Below, in pieces: positions 26,077-34,766 of a stretch of 64,000 bases of DNA. A model generated the notes under the pieces. That model made no database searches and was not told the DNA's origin. It was given only the letters and a program-made list of their open reading frames with translations. This DNA comes from Afipia sp. (GTDB lineage: Bacteria; Pseudomonadota; Alphaproteobacteria; Rhizobiales; Xanthobacteraceae). The stretch covers positions 1 to 64,000 of the forward strand of contig JAUSAX010000013.1 in NCBI GenBank assembly GCA_030652315.1, given 5' to 3'. Numbering within the stretch: position 1 is the stretch's first letter; each line of letters begins with the position of its first letter. The position numbers were made by a program, and so were the translations under genes.

Positions 26077-27462
26077 ATGCGTTGGGTGCGGCCTCTCGCC
26101 AGTGTTGCGTTCGTGTCCGGCGTTCTGCTGGGCTGCGCGTCGATTCAGAACGCTCCGGTCAATCTACCCGGATCCGATAATCTCGCTGACAGAGGAAATA
26201 TCGGCTTCGGCGAGACGACGAGCCCTGAGGACACGGTCGTTGGACTGTCCTTTTCAGGTGGCGGAACCCGCGCTGCGGCGTTTTCCTTCGGCGTGCTGCA
26301 GGAGATGGAGCGCATTCCGGTCCGTGGCGCGCAGGGAGCGATGATCGATCGGGTAGAGTTCATCTCCGGTGTGTCAGGCGGTTCGGTCACGGCGGCTTAT
26401 TACGGCTTGCGGAAGCGGGCTGGTCTTGCCGATTTTCGCGAAAGGTTCCTGCTGCGCAATGCAGAGGAGGGACTGCAGACAGATCTTACTCTCGCAACGC
26501 TCTCACGCGCGGTTGCCGGCGGCATCAACGACTCCACGGGGTTTCCGCGCTGGCTCGACGCAAATCTGTTTCAGGGTGCGACGTTTCGCGATCTGGGCCT
26601 GACGAGCCGGCCGCAGGTCTGGATCAATGCCTCCGACATTTATAACCGGACACCGTTCGTGTTCGGCGCGGTGGCATTCGGCGCCATGTGCAGCAACCTG
26701 TCCGAGTATCCGCTGGCGAACGCGGTTGCGGCTTCGGCCGCGGTCCCGGTGGCATTCGCGCCGGTGGTGATCCAGACGTTCCCCGGAAAGTGTAACGACC
26801 GGCTGCCGCCGTGGGTCGTGCGTGCACGTGACAATTCCAACGCCCCTCCGATGCTGAACTCGTTCGCGAAGGCGATCAGTCGCTATCACGATGGTTCGAT
26901 GCCTTACATCAAGCTGCTCGATGGCGGCCTGGTCGACAACTATGGCCTGGCCGGCATGACCATCGCACGGCTGTCGTCGGATACGCCGTATGGACCGCTC
27001 AACCCGCGACAGGCGGTCAAGCTTCGACGTGCTCTAATTCTGGTGGTCGATGCCAAGACGGGTTTGTCCGGCAACTGGATCAACACCGTCGAGGGGCCAA
27101 CCGGGGCGGATCTCGTCAAGGCTGCGGCCGACACTGCCATTGATGCCAGTGTTGCGGGCAGTTTTACCGCCTTCAACGCGACCATGACCGATTGGCAGGG
27201 CGCACTGATCAGATGGCGTTGCGGGTTATCCGCGGCGGATAGGGCGCGATACGGCGCGGGCCCAAACTGGAATTGCCGTGATCTGAAATTCTATGTCGGT
27301 CGGATCGGTTTCGATCAACTCGATCAGGCGCGCGCGGCAGAGCTTGAACGGGTCCCCACGCGATTCAACCTGCCACCGGAGCAGGTCGACAGCGTCATCG
27401 AGGCGGGGCGCGATGCGCTGCGGGCAAGTCCGACGTTCCGCAGTTTTGCGGCGGGTTTGTAG
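26077..27462 (+). CDS. Patatin-like phospholipase, lipoprotein
   Basis: A 461-residue protein with a signal peptide and lipobox VLLGCAS (Cys about residue 20), so it is probably a lipoprotein. The patatin catalytic dyad is Ser in GVSGG and Asp in DGGLVD; the oxyanion loop is SFSGGGTRAAA. Patatins hydrolyse phospholipids or acyl esters. GTG starts exist upstream; the ATG was chosen because it gives the best signal peptide. It is the first of two patatins in tandem, but the two share only the active-site motifs. Confidence 0.87.
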   Translation: MRWVRPLASVAFVSGVLLGCASIQNAPVNLPGSDNLADRGNIGFGETTSPEDTVVGLSFSGGGTRAAAFSFGVLQEMERIPVRGAQGAMIDRVEFISGVSGGSVTAAYYGLRKRAGLADFRERFLLRNAEEGLQTDLTLATLSRAVAGGINDSTGFPRWLDANLFQGATFRDLGLTSRPQVWINASDIYNRTPFVFGAVAFGAMCSNLSEYPLANAVAASAAVPVAFAPVVIQTFPGKCNDRLPPWVVRARDNSNAPPMLNSFAKAISRYHDGSMPYIKLLDGGLVDNYGLAGMTIARLSSDTPYGPLNPRQAVKLRRALILVVDAKTGLSGNWINTVEGPTGADLVKAAADTAIDASVAGSFTAFNATMTDWQGALIRWRCGLSAADRARYGAGPNWNCRDLKFYVGRIGFDQLDQARAAELERVPTRFNLPPEQVDSVIEAGRDALRASPTFRSFAAGL

Positions 27463-27574
27463 CAGTCCGGCGACGTTCAACTTTTCGAGGTAGGCTACGG
27501 GACCGTTTCATTGCAAGCTTGAGCGTGCAAGACCCGGCTGAGCGATGGATGTTGTGCTTCGTGCAGGAGGACAG

Positions 27575-28627
27575 ATGCCGCAGGACCCCTTTAAGGCTTC
27601 CGTTGATATCGTTCACGATACACTTCTGGTCGACCTTGCACTCCAGGGCGGCGGTTCTCATGGCGCATTCACCTGGGGCGTGCTCGACCGGCTCCTTGAG
27701 GAACCGTGGCTCCGGATCGACGGCATTTCCGGTACCTCCGCCGGTGCGATGAATGCAGTGGTGCTGGCGGACGGGTACGCCGCAGGCGGGCCGGAAGGCG
27801 CGCGTACTGCCCTCGAACTGTTCTGGCGACGTGTCTCGCACGCCGCCCGGTTCAGTCCCATTCGGCGCAGCCCTCTGGATATTCTGCTGGGCAGATGGAC
27901 ACTCGATAACTCGCCATTCTTTGTTGCCTTCGATATGGCAGCGCGGCTGTTCTCGCCTTACGATCTGAACCTGCGAGGCGCCAATCCACTCAGGGAAATT
28001 CTGGCTGAGTGTGTTGATTTCGAGCGGGTGGCGAAGTCGTCCATTCGTCTGTTCGTCACAGCGACCAATGTTCGCACGGGACGAGGACGTGTCTTTCGCA
28101 ATGCTGAGATGACCCCTGACGTCCTGCTCGCGTCGGCCTGTCTGCCGACGCTGTTTCAGGCGATCGAGATCGACGGCGAAGCCTACTGGGATGGCGGCTA
28201 CTCGGGCAATCCGACCATCACCCCATTGGTGCGGGAGTGCAAATCGCAGGATACGTTGCTCATCGCGGTCAATCCGGTCGAACGCCAGGGCACACCACGT
28301 TCGGCACGCGAGATTCTCGATCGGCTGAACGAGGTCTCCTTCAACGCCACGCTGTTGAAGGAGCTGCGCATGATCGCTCTGCTGCGGCAGGTCGCTGATG
28401 CCGGCACTGGTGAAGGAGCATTGTGGGCGGGGATGCGCATCCACCTGATCGCGAGCGCAGCCATCGACAAACTTGGTGCGTCATCGAAATTCAATGCGGA
28501 ATGGGATTTTCTGACCATGTTGCGTGACGAGGGACGACGTTCTGCCGAAACCTTCCTGACGACTCATGGCTCGGATGTGGGCAGGCGATCCACGCTCGAT
28601 CTGGATCGTCTGCTGGATGAAGTCTGA
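27575..28627 (+). CDS. Patatin-like phospholipase, cytoplasmic
   Basis: A 350-residue patatin. The oxyanion loop is ALQGGGSHGAFTW, the nucleophile Ser is in GISGTSAGAM (GTSAG), and the Asp is in DGGYSGNP. No signal peptide. AGGAGG precedes the ATG at 27575; the earlier ATG lacks such a site. It is followed after 3 bp by a GntP-type permease, so the two are almost surely cotranscribed. The pairing with a permease suggests use of polyhydroxybutyrate-like or small acyl substrates, which is inference. Confidence 0.88.
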   Translation: MPQDPFKASVDIVHDTLLVDLALQGGGSHGAFTWGVLDRLLEEPWLRIDGISGTSAGAMNAVVLADGYAAGGPEGARTALELFWRRVSHAARFSPIRRSPLDILLGRWTLDNSPFFVAFDMAARLFSPYDLNLRGANPLREILAECVDFERVAKSSIRLFVTATNVRTGRGRVFRNAEMTPDVLLASACLPTLFQAIEIDGEAYWDGGYSGNPTITPLVRECKSQDTLLIAVNPVERQGTPRSAREILDRLNEVSFNATLLKELRMIALLRQVADAGTGEGALWAGMRIHLIASAAIDKLGASSKFNAEWDFLTMLRDEGRRSAETFLTTHGSDVGRRSTLDLDRLLDEV

Positions 28628-28630
28628 ACC

Positions 28631-30085
28631 ATGGGCCTCCTGGGAATTCTCGTCGCGCTCGGATTGCTGATCTGGCTCGCCTATCGCGGTTGGAGTGTGC
28701 TCCTGCTTGCGCCGGCGGCGGCGCTTGTCGCAGCAGCGGTGTCACGAGAGCCGCTGCTTGCCCATTGGACGCAGACCTTCATGGGTAGTGCGGCGCAGTT
28801 TCTCGCACAGTTTTTTCCGCTGTTCCTGCTGGGTGCGCTGTTCGGCAAATTGATGGACGACAGTGGCTCGGTCGAGGCGATCGCGCGTTTCATGACCGAG
28901 AAGCTGGGTCCGCGCCGCGCCATGCTGGCGGTGGTGCTTGCAGGCGCTGTCGTGACGTATGGCGGCGTAAGCTTGTTCGTCGCGTTCTTCGTGTTGGCGC
29001 CGATGGCACAGGCACTCTTTCGCGAGGCCAACATTCCACGGCGTTTGATGCCCGCCGCGATCGCACTCGGCACCTCGACATTCACGATGACGGCATTCCC
29101 AGGCACACCCGCGATTCAGAACGCGATTCCGATGCCATTCTTCGGCACAACGCCGTTTGCCGCGCCGGGGCTCGGCATCATTGCTTCGGTCATCATGCTG
29201 GGATTTGGCTTGTGGTGGCTCGCGCGTGCCGAGGCGGCTGCGCGCCGGTCCGGCGAGGGCTATGGCGATGGCGCCGATGCGATTCCGAAGCTGGCCGCCG
29301 AAGATCAGAAGATTCGCGAGCGGGCGACGACTGCACGGGAGTTTGACCCTGCGGAAATCGGTCACGGTCACCACACCGATGCCGTGGTGCCGATTGGTGT
29401 GGCTGTGCTGCCGCTCGCTGTGGTGGTGAGCGTCAATCTCTTCATGTCGCTGGTTATCCTGCCGCGGCTCGACTTTTCCTTTCTGGCGGAAGAGCGCTGG
29501 GGCAGTTCTTCGTTGTCTGCGGTGGCCGGCGTATGGTCGGTCGCGGTCGCGCTTGCGGTTGCGATCGCGACGCTGATCGTGGTCAATCGCCGACGATTGC
29601 CGGCCTTGCGGCTCAGCATGGATGCCGGGGCCAATGCGTCCGTCCTGCCGGCCTTCAGCGTGGCCAGCCTTGTGGGTTTCGGAGCCGTTGTCGCGATGCT
29701 GCCCGCGTTTGCGGTGGTGCGCGACTGGGTGCTTTCAATTGGAGGCGGGCCGCTGGTTTCGCTTGCCGTTGCGACCAACGTGCTTGCGGCTCTCACCGGC
29801 TCGGCGTCGGGCGGCATGACGATCGCGCTCGATGCGCTCGGTAGTACCTACATGCGCATAGCGGCGGAACAGGGCATCGACCCGGCGCTGATGCACCGGG
29901 TGGCGACAATTGGCTCCGGCACGCTCGACAGTTTGCCGCACAATGGTGCGGTGGTGACATTGCTCGCCGTTTGCGGATCGACGCACCGCGAAAGCTATCT
30001 CGATATCGTCATGGTCGGCATCGCTGGTGCACTGATCGCGCTGGCTGCGGTTATCGCTTTGGGTTCGGTGTTCGGATCGTTCTAG
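28631..30085 (+). CDS. GntP-family permease
   Basis: A 484-residue inner-membrane protein with about 12 spans, of the GntP (gluconate:proton symporter) superfamily; the group also includes 3-hydroxybutyrate permeases. The long central stretch (about 200-250) is hydrophilic. It overlaps nothing and starts 3 bp after the patatin stop. SASGGMTIALDALG and GTLDSLPHNGAVVTLL are the family's re-entrant-type loops. A hydroxy-acid substrate is likely. Confidence 0.86.
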   Translation: MGLLGILVALGLLIWLAYRGWSVLLLAPAAALVAAAVSREPLLAHWTQTFMGSAAQFLAQFFPLFLLGALFGKLMDDSGSVEAIARFMTEKLGPRRAMLAVVLAGAVVTYGGVSLFVAFFVLAPMAQALFREANIPRRLMPAAIALGTSTFTMTAFPGTPAIQNAIPMPFFGTTPFAAPGLGIIASVIMLGFGLWWLARAEAAARRSGEGYGDGADAIPKLAAEDQKIRERATTAREFDPAEIGHGHHTDAVVPIGVAVLPLAVVVSVNLFMSLVILPRLDFSFLAEERWGSSSLSAVAGVWSVAVALAVAIATLIVVNRRRLPALRLSMDAGANASVLPAFSVASLVGFGAVVAMLPAFAVVRDWVLSIGGGPLVSLAVATNVLAALTGSASGGMTIALDALGSTYMRIAAEQGIDPALMHRVATIGSGTLDSLPHNGAVVTLLAVCGSTHRESYLDIVMVGIAGALIALAAVIALGSVFGSF

Positions 30086-30252
30086 TGTCGCCGCGCATGA
30101 TCGATTGGCGCGGTCGACACCTGTGGGGCCTCTCTCGACGCGGGGCCACAGGGCTGATAAAAACCATGGTCGAACGAAGAAAAGCTCAAATATTTCAACG
30201 CTTTTCGATATGAATCGCCAACTGAGAACGCGACCCTACCCAGAGCCGTCCC

Positions 30253-31737
30253 ATGAACGCACCTGTCAAACCTTCAAAGCTCATCAAAGGCGCCACCGGC
30301 GACTGGGAAATGGTCATCGGGCTGGAAATCCACGCTCAGGTGACCTCCAACTCCAAATTGTTCTCGGGCGCCTCCACCGAGTTCGGCGGTGCGCCGAATG
30401 ATCACGTCTCGCTGGTGGACGCGGCGATGCCCGGCATGCTGCCCGTCATCAACGAGGAATGCGTGGCGCAGGCCATCCGCACCGGCCTCGGCCTGAAGGC
30501 GCAGATCAACCTGAAGTCGACCTTCGACCGGAAGAACTATTTTTATCCGGACCTGCCGCAGGGCTACCAGATCAGCCAGTACAAGTCGCCGATCGTGGGC
30601 GAGGGCGAGGTCGTTATCGAACTGCGCGACGGCCAAAGCATAACCGTGGGCATCGAGCGGCTTCATCTGGAGCAGGACGCCGGCAAATCGCTGCACGACC
30701 AGCATCCGACCATGTCGTTCGTGGACCTCAACCGCTCCGGCGTGGCGCTGATGGAGATCGTCTCCAAGCCGGATATGCGCTCGTCGGAAGAGGCGCTGGC
30801 CTACGTCGCGAAGGTGCGGAGCATTCTGCGTTACCTCGGCACCTGCGACGGCGACATGGAGAAGGGCAACCTGCGCGCGGACCTCAACGTCTCGGTCCGC
30901 AAGCCCGGCGATCCCTTCGGCACCCGTTGCGAGATCAAGAACGTCAATTCGATCCGCTTCATGGGCCAGGCAATCGACTACGAGGCACGCCGCCAGATTG
31001 GTATCCTGGAGGACGGTGGCAGCATCGATCAGGAAACCCGGCTCTACGATCCGAACAAGGGCGAGACCCGCTCGATGCGTTCGAAGGAAGAAGCGCACGA
31101 CTATCGCTATTTCCCGGATCCCGACCTGCTGCCGCTGGAATTCACCGCGGCCTATGTGGACGCGCTGAAAGCGAAACTGCCCGAATTGCCCGACGAGAAG
31201 CACGAGCGCTTCATCGCCGACTTCGGCCTGACGCCTTACGACGCCAGCGTGCTGGTCGCCGAGCGCGAAAGCGCAGACTTCTATGAGGCGGTGCTGGGCA
31301 AGCTCGCGGACAAGGCGCGCGACGGCAAGCTCGCCGCCAACTGGGTCATCAACGAACTGTTCGGCCGTCTCAACAAGGAGGGGCAGGACATTTCCGCCTC
31401 GCCGGTCTCGGCGGAGCAGATGGCGGCGATCATCGGCCTGATCGGAGAAGGAACCATCTCCGGAAAGATCGCCAAGGACCTGTTCGAGATCGTCTGGACC
31501 AAGGGTGGCGACCCGCGCGCGCTGGTCGACAGCCTCGGCATGAAGCAGGTCACCGATCTCGGCGCCATCGAGAAGGTGGTGGATGACATCATCGCCGCCA
31601 ATCCGGACAAGGCGGAGCAGGCGCGCGCAAAGCCGCAGCTCATGGGTTGGTTCGTCGGACAGGTGATGAAGTCGTCCGGCGGCAAGGTGAACCCGCAGGC
31701 GGTGAACGACCTGCTCAAGGCCAAGCTCGGCATCTGA
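30253..31737 (+). CDS. gatB: Glu/Asp-tRNA amidotransferase subunit B
   Basis: A 494-residue subunit that binds tRNA and phosphorylates the misacylated Glu/Asp. Marks are [11 protein letters not shown], the kinase-type loop [30 protein letters not shown] and the C-terminal YqeY-type tail domain (about 330-494). It completes the GatCAB set but is split from gatC-gatA by the patatin-permease genes. The 600-bp gap that follows is described separately. Confidence 0.97.
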   Translation: MNAPVKPSKLIKGATGDWEMVIGLEIHAQVTSNSKLFSGASTEFGGAPNDHVSLVDAAMPGMLPVINEECVAQAIRTGLGLKAQINLKSTFDRKNYFYPDLPQGYQISQYKSPIVGEGEVVIELRDGQSITVGIERLHLEQDAGKSLHDQHPTMSFVDLNRSGVALMEIVSKPDMRSSEEALAYVAKVRSILRYLGTCDGDMEKGNLRADLNVSVRKPGDPFGTRCEIKNVNSIRFMGQAIDYEARRQIGILEDGGSIDQETRLYDPNKGETRSMRSKEEAHDYRYFPDPDLLPLEFTAAYVDALKAKLPELPDEKHERFIADFGLTPYDASVLVAERESADFYEAVLGKLADKARDGKLAANWVINELFGRLNKEGQDISASPVSAEQMAAIIGLIGEGTISGKIAKDLFEIVWTKGGDPRALVDSLGMKQVTDLGAIEKVVDDIIAANPDKAEQARAKPQLMGWFVGQVMKSSGGKVNPQAVNDLLKAKLGI

Positions 31738-31881
31738 ACATCGTTAACGCGTGGATGTCGGGGCGCGCGCGGCGTCGCTTCAGCGCGTCCTTTTGGTCGT
31801 TTCGTTTTTCATTTTCGATGTGTCAGCGCGCGCTCGACATCGCCGCGCCGCCGACAAAAACCTCTCGCGACGTGGAATCGA

Positions 31882-31902
31882 TTTGCGAATCAGATTCGCA
31901 AA
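31882..31902. promoter_or_regulatory. Palindrome with paired GANTC sites, copy 1
   Basis: Arms TTTGCGAATC and GATTCGCAAA flank a single A, giving a perfect 10-bp inverted repeat. It holds GAATC and GATTC, both CcrM methylation sites. Confidence 0.6.
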
Positions 31903-31980
31903 AAGTCGGAAAAAGTTCTCCGGTGCGAGCGGTGATCGCGCCAAAACCAATTTTTCCAGAAAATATTTTTGTTGCCAAAA

Positions 31981-32003
31981 TTTGCGACTCAGAGTCCGCG
32001 AAA
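31981..32003. promoter_or_regulatory. Palindrome with paired GANTC sites, copy 2
   Basis: TTTGCGACTC, A, then GAGTCCGCGAAA repeats copy 1 with one extra base in the right arm. It holds GACTC and GAGTC. The two copies begin 99 bp apart. Confidence 0.55.
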
Positions 32004-32333
32004 CGCGTTTTTCGCCAGTCGCAGAGTTATGCGCGGTTTTATTGGTGTTACGACGCGTGTTGTATCGCGATGAAAGAAGTGGCTGCGGCACAGGCGTTTC
32101 TTTGATGTACGATGTTGTGTCTTTCAAGCGTTTCTTGCGCGCGATGCAGTGTCACGCAGTGGCGTTACGATGCTTCCGTTTTGTGTTTGCAGCGCGCGCT
32201 GCGCCTTGTGCATAAACACTTCCTTAAGCGGGACACTGTTTTTTTGAGTGCGTTGGTGTAATCCAGATGAAGTGCATTTCGATTCCCGAGTGCACACAGC
32301 GATTAAGCCATCTCACGAACTTAGGAGGGCAAC

Positions 32334-32435
32334 ATGGCCAAGAAAGCGAAGAAGGCGAAGAAGGCAGTTAAGAAGACCAAGACTGCTGCGAAGAAGACCG
32401 CCAAGAAGACCCGCAAGGTCGCCAAGAAGAAGTAA
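32334..32435 (+). CDS. Histone-like Lys/Ala-rich small protein
   Basis: A 33-residue protein of Ala, Lys, Thr and Val only, apart from one Arg and the initiator Met; it is 18 of 33 Lys. It begins MAKKAKKAKKAVKK and ends KKTRKVAKKK. It resembles the histone H1-like DNA-binding tails found in Bradyrhizobium and in the TopA tail in this window. TTAGGAGG stands 8 nt before the ATG, a strong site. The composition predicts DNA or RNA binding; no direct function is shown. Confidence 0.83.
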   Translation: MAKKAKKAKKAVKKTKTAAKKTAKKTRKVAKKK

Positions 32436-32851
32436 GGCACTGCCTTATGAATTGCCGGCACATGATGCCGGCATCGTCACAAGAGCCGTCAGACGATCCG
32501 CTCGCAAGAGCGAATTTGGACCGGCGGCTCAGGTCGACGAAAGAGGGTGTCGGCGAGACATCAGGCGAGACGGCCCGACCATCGTTCCCGCAAGGGGGCC
32601 GGTCAGGCAGAAGAGTTCAAGAACTCTTCGTTCGTTGCGGGGGATGACCTCGCAGTTTCCCGGCGGTCTGCCTCGGCAGGCGGTCCGGTGAATCTCAGTC
32701 CTGACGTGTTCACCGACGCCCTCGTTTTTTTGAGCGATCGTTGTTCGACATGCTGTCACGACGCGCTCTCCCCCTTTGCACTCACATAGTCCCGAACCGC
32801 GCACCCGAAACATCGGGTCGGACGTGGCCAGCGCGACTGCGTTAGGTGCTG

Positions 32852-32895
32852 CGTCATTCCGGGGCGCGAGCACTTGCGAGCGAACCCGAAATCCC
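32852..32895. repeat. Palindromic repeat, family C copy 1
   Basis: TCATTCCGGGGCGCGAGCAC then TTGCGAGCGAACCCGAAAT, the common Bradyrhizobiaceae intergenic repeat. Related copies are at 36360 and 55241-55355. Confidence 0.7.
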
Positions 32896-33207
32896 GACGG
32901 CGTGAACACGACAAAGCAGATCGAGAGGGTCCGCGCCAAGAATGAGTGCGGCCCGGAATGCCGGCGCGCGTGGAGGGCAGGGCCCGCCATGGCGTCGATG
33001 AGGCAACTCCGCGCAATGGTTATCGCTTCGCCAAAGACGAAGGTGAATCGATTGTCACGATTGCCAAGAAACACCTGAAAACAGCCGGTTTCTGTGATTC
33101 GCCGCGCGGCGCGCGAGCGCTGCGTTCACGTTCGATTCATCGCGATGCTTAAACTGCCATTCAAATTTTACGGGTCATATGATCCCAACAAGCCGGCAAA
33201 CGGCGAA

Positions 33208-33251
33208 CGCGTATTCCGCAGAATTGGCAAACCGGTTTTGCGGAATACGCG
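33208..33251. repeat. Perfect 13-bp inverted repeat with 18-nt loop
   Basis: CGCGTATTCCGCA pairs with TGCGGAATACGCG. The loop holds the palindrome AAACCGGTTT. It lies about 106 bp upstream of the Sel1 gene and may be a regulator site or RNA structure in its leader. Confidence 0.6.
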
Positions 33252-33356
33252 CCAACAAAAGCAACGGTCGCATCAAGCAGAATATCGACAGGAGCCGCGC
33301 TCGCCGCGGCAGGAATTGGCAGCCGCCACCGCGCGGCGGGAAATCGGAGAGCAAGG

Positions 33357-33623
33357 ATGTTTCAGGGAACGATCGATACCGGCGCCGCGCTGCCGGTCGA
33401 GGAGGCGGCGAACGGGGACGTCCTGTTCGACCTCGGCATGATCTATTCGAGCGGGCGAAACGGCCTGATCGATCTCGTCGCCGCTCACAAATGGTTCAAT
33501 CTGGCCGCGCTCAAGGGCAGGGTGGATGCCATCTCGCTGCGCCGGGAAGTGGCCGGGCTGATGTCCGATGTCGAGATCGCAACCGCTCAGCGCGAAGCGC
33601 GGTCATGGATGGCGATACACTGA
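33357..33623 (+). CDS. Small Sel1-repeat-like protein
   Basis: An 88-residue protein with one Sel1-like (TPR-related) repeat, the core being DVLFDLGMIYSSGRNGLIDL then VAAHKWFNLAALKGRVDA. No signal peptide. GGAGAGCAAGG precedes the ATG. Sel1 proteins act as scaffold or signalling adaptors, usually with several repeats; this one is short and has only one, plus a helical tail. No partner is visible nearby. Confidence 0.8.
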   Translation: MFQGTIDTGAALPVEEAANGDVLFDLGMIYSSGRNGLIDLVAAHKWFNLAALKGRVDAISLRREVAGLMSDVEIATAQREARSWMAIH

Positions 33624-33959
33624 GGCGGCGCGCTCGCAAGGCGGCTGTTTCAGGCACTTTGCGCGCTTCGCCGTTGTGCGGAGGCTGTGACTGAAGATCC
33701 AGTAGCCTGCCGATCATGCGCCTTGACGGAGTAATAACGCTGGCAACGAGCTATCCCGCCGTCACGCTTTGAGCGTGTTTCGAAGTCCGTCCCTTGCGCC
33801 GTCGTCAACGGATTCGCTGCTTCCCATGTGACCACGCGTGGTGTTGCGCATGGCGTTCCTCCACGGAGAGCAATTGAAGCCGCGTTCGCGTTTGATAGGA
33901 AGATTCGCCCGGCCTGCTACTGCAGCGGCTTGCATCGTTCGCGATGTCTGGTTGCAGGA
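33624..33959. other. Non-coding gap before tRNA-Ser
   Basis: These 336 bp hold no credible gene. Frames on the minus strand read into the tRNA. Nothing repetitive or structured stands out. Confidence 0.5.
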
Positions 33960-34051
33960 TGGCGGAGACGGAGGGATTCGAACACTCGATACCCTTTTCA
34001 AGGTATGCTCATTTAGCAAACGAGTGCCTTCAGCCGCTCGGCCACGTCTCC
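33960..34051 (-). tRNA. tRNA-Ser (anticodon GCU)
   Basis: On the minus strand the gene starts GGAGACGTGGCCGAGCGGC and ends CGTCTCCGCCA, so CCA is encoded. The acceptor arm GGAGACG/CGTCTCC is perfect. The anticodon loop reads TTGCTAA, giving GCT (decodes AGC and AGU). The long variable arm between the anticodon and T arms is the class II type expected for serine. Confidence 0.93.
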
Positions 34052-34766
34052 ACAGGCTCGATATGCCTCACACGATGACGCGCCGCAAGTCGCCGCTGAC
34101 TTTTATCGTGCGGTGTTTGCCGCAGGCTTCTTCGGATCGTTCTTTCTGCCTTTATAATGTCGCGACCCGCTCGGTCGGCGTGTCCCGTCGCGGTTGTGCC
34201 GTAATTGACGCTGGTGAGGCATCCGCCGCAACGAAGACCGGCCATTTGTCCTTCAAGTGCGGGAACATGAGCTCATTCAGGCACCGGTTTCGCCGGAATC
34301 GGGTGCCTAAACACAGGGCACCGAAGGCCGTTTTCAGGTGCTTCGATTCGCGCAATTCACAGCCGCATCGCACCTGATGCCGTGTGCGCTGCCACAATGG
34401 CCATCTCATGGAACATTCCGGGGCCGTTCTAAAAACCAAATATTATCAATAGCTTGTGTGGGATACCAGCAACTGGTTGCGTGCCATTTGTGCAACACCT
34501 CTCTAAAAACGGCCGGAACCGCACCGTTTCAAGGCGGTCCTTTGTTGCGTGTTCACAACTGTTGGGCAATGGTCGTTGAAGCGACGGAGGGGGGCATCCC
34601 GAGGTCGTCCCGTTTGGGAGTTTCGCTTAAGTCGCTCGCGTTCAGCGGGAGTGTCCGAAAGCGCGAGGCGACCGGGCGGTTAGCGGGGATTAAGGGAACC
34701 AACCAAGTGGTGTGACTTACACCACCGGCCCGGAACCTTCCCTAGAGAGCAAAACTTGGAGGTTTT
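34052..34766. other. Non-coding region upstream of the porin gene
   Basis: A 715-bp gap with no convincing gene; the frame opposite the porin is its antisense. At 34269-34312 AGGCACC and GGGTGCCT can pair around CCGGTTTCGCCGG. The last 90 bp are the porin leader, with a GTGGTGT/ACACCAC hairpin at 34707-34725. Confidence 0.5.
34707..34725 (+). promoter_or_regulatory. Hairpin in the porin mRNA leader
   Basis: GTGGTGT, loop GACTT, ACACCAC lies about 42 nt upstream of the porin start and 33 nt before its TTGGAGG ribosome site. Stable leaders of this kind often stabilise abundant porin mRNAs; this is inference. Confidence 0.45.

Larger units (their letters stand above)
31738..32333. other. Gene-poor leader region upstream of the histone-like gene
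   Basis: No coding frame here has a convincing protein. The region is AT-richer than its surroundings in 31890-32000. It has two similar palindromes containing paired GANTC sites, plus single GANTC sites at 31875 and 32281. Six GANTC sites lie in about 410 bp. A long 5' leader or a regulated promoter is likely. Confidence 0.6.
32436..33356. other. Long non-coding region with repeats
   Basis: No credible gene is seen in these 921 bp on either strand. A family C repeat (32852-32895) and a perfect hairpin (33208-33251) lie inside. The 181-residue open frame on the minus strand is the repeat read backwards. Confidence 0.6.

Noticed and set aside
31751-32215. 154-residue open frame after gatB
   Set aside because: Lies in the AT-rich, palindromic leader of the histone-like gene, low-complexity Arg/Leu-rich, no ribosome site.
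32529-33074. 181-residue minus-strand frame
   Set aside because: Contains the translated family C repeat (GFRVRSQVLAPRNDA type), so it is not a gene.
33960-34051. Integrated element at tRNA-Ser
   Set aside because: No duplicated tRNA end, integrase or phage gene is seen around the tRNA gene.
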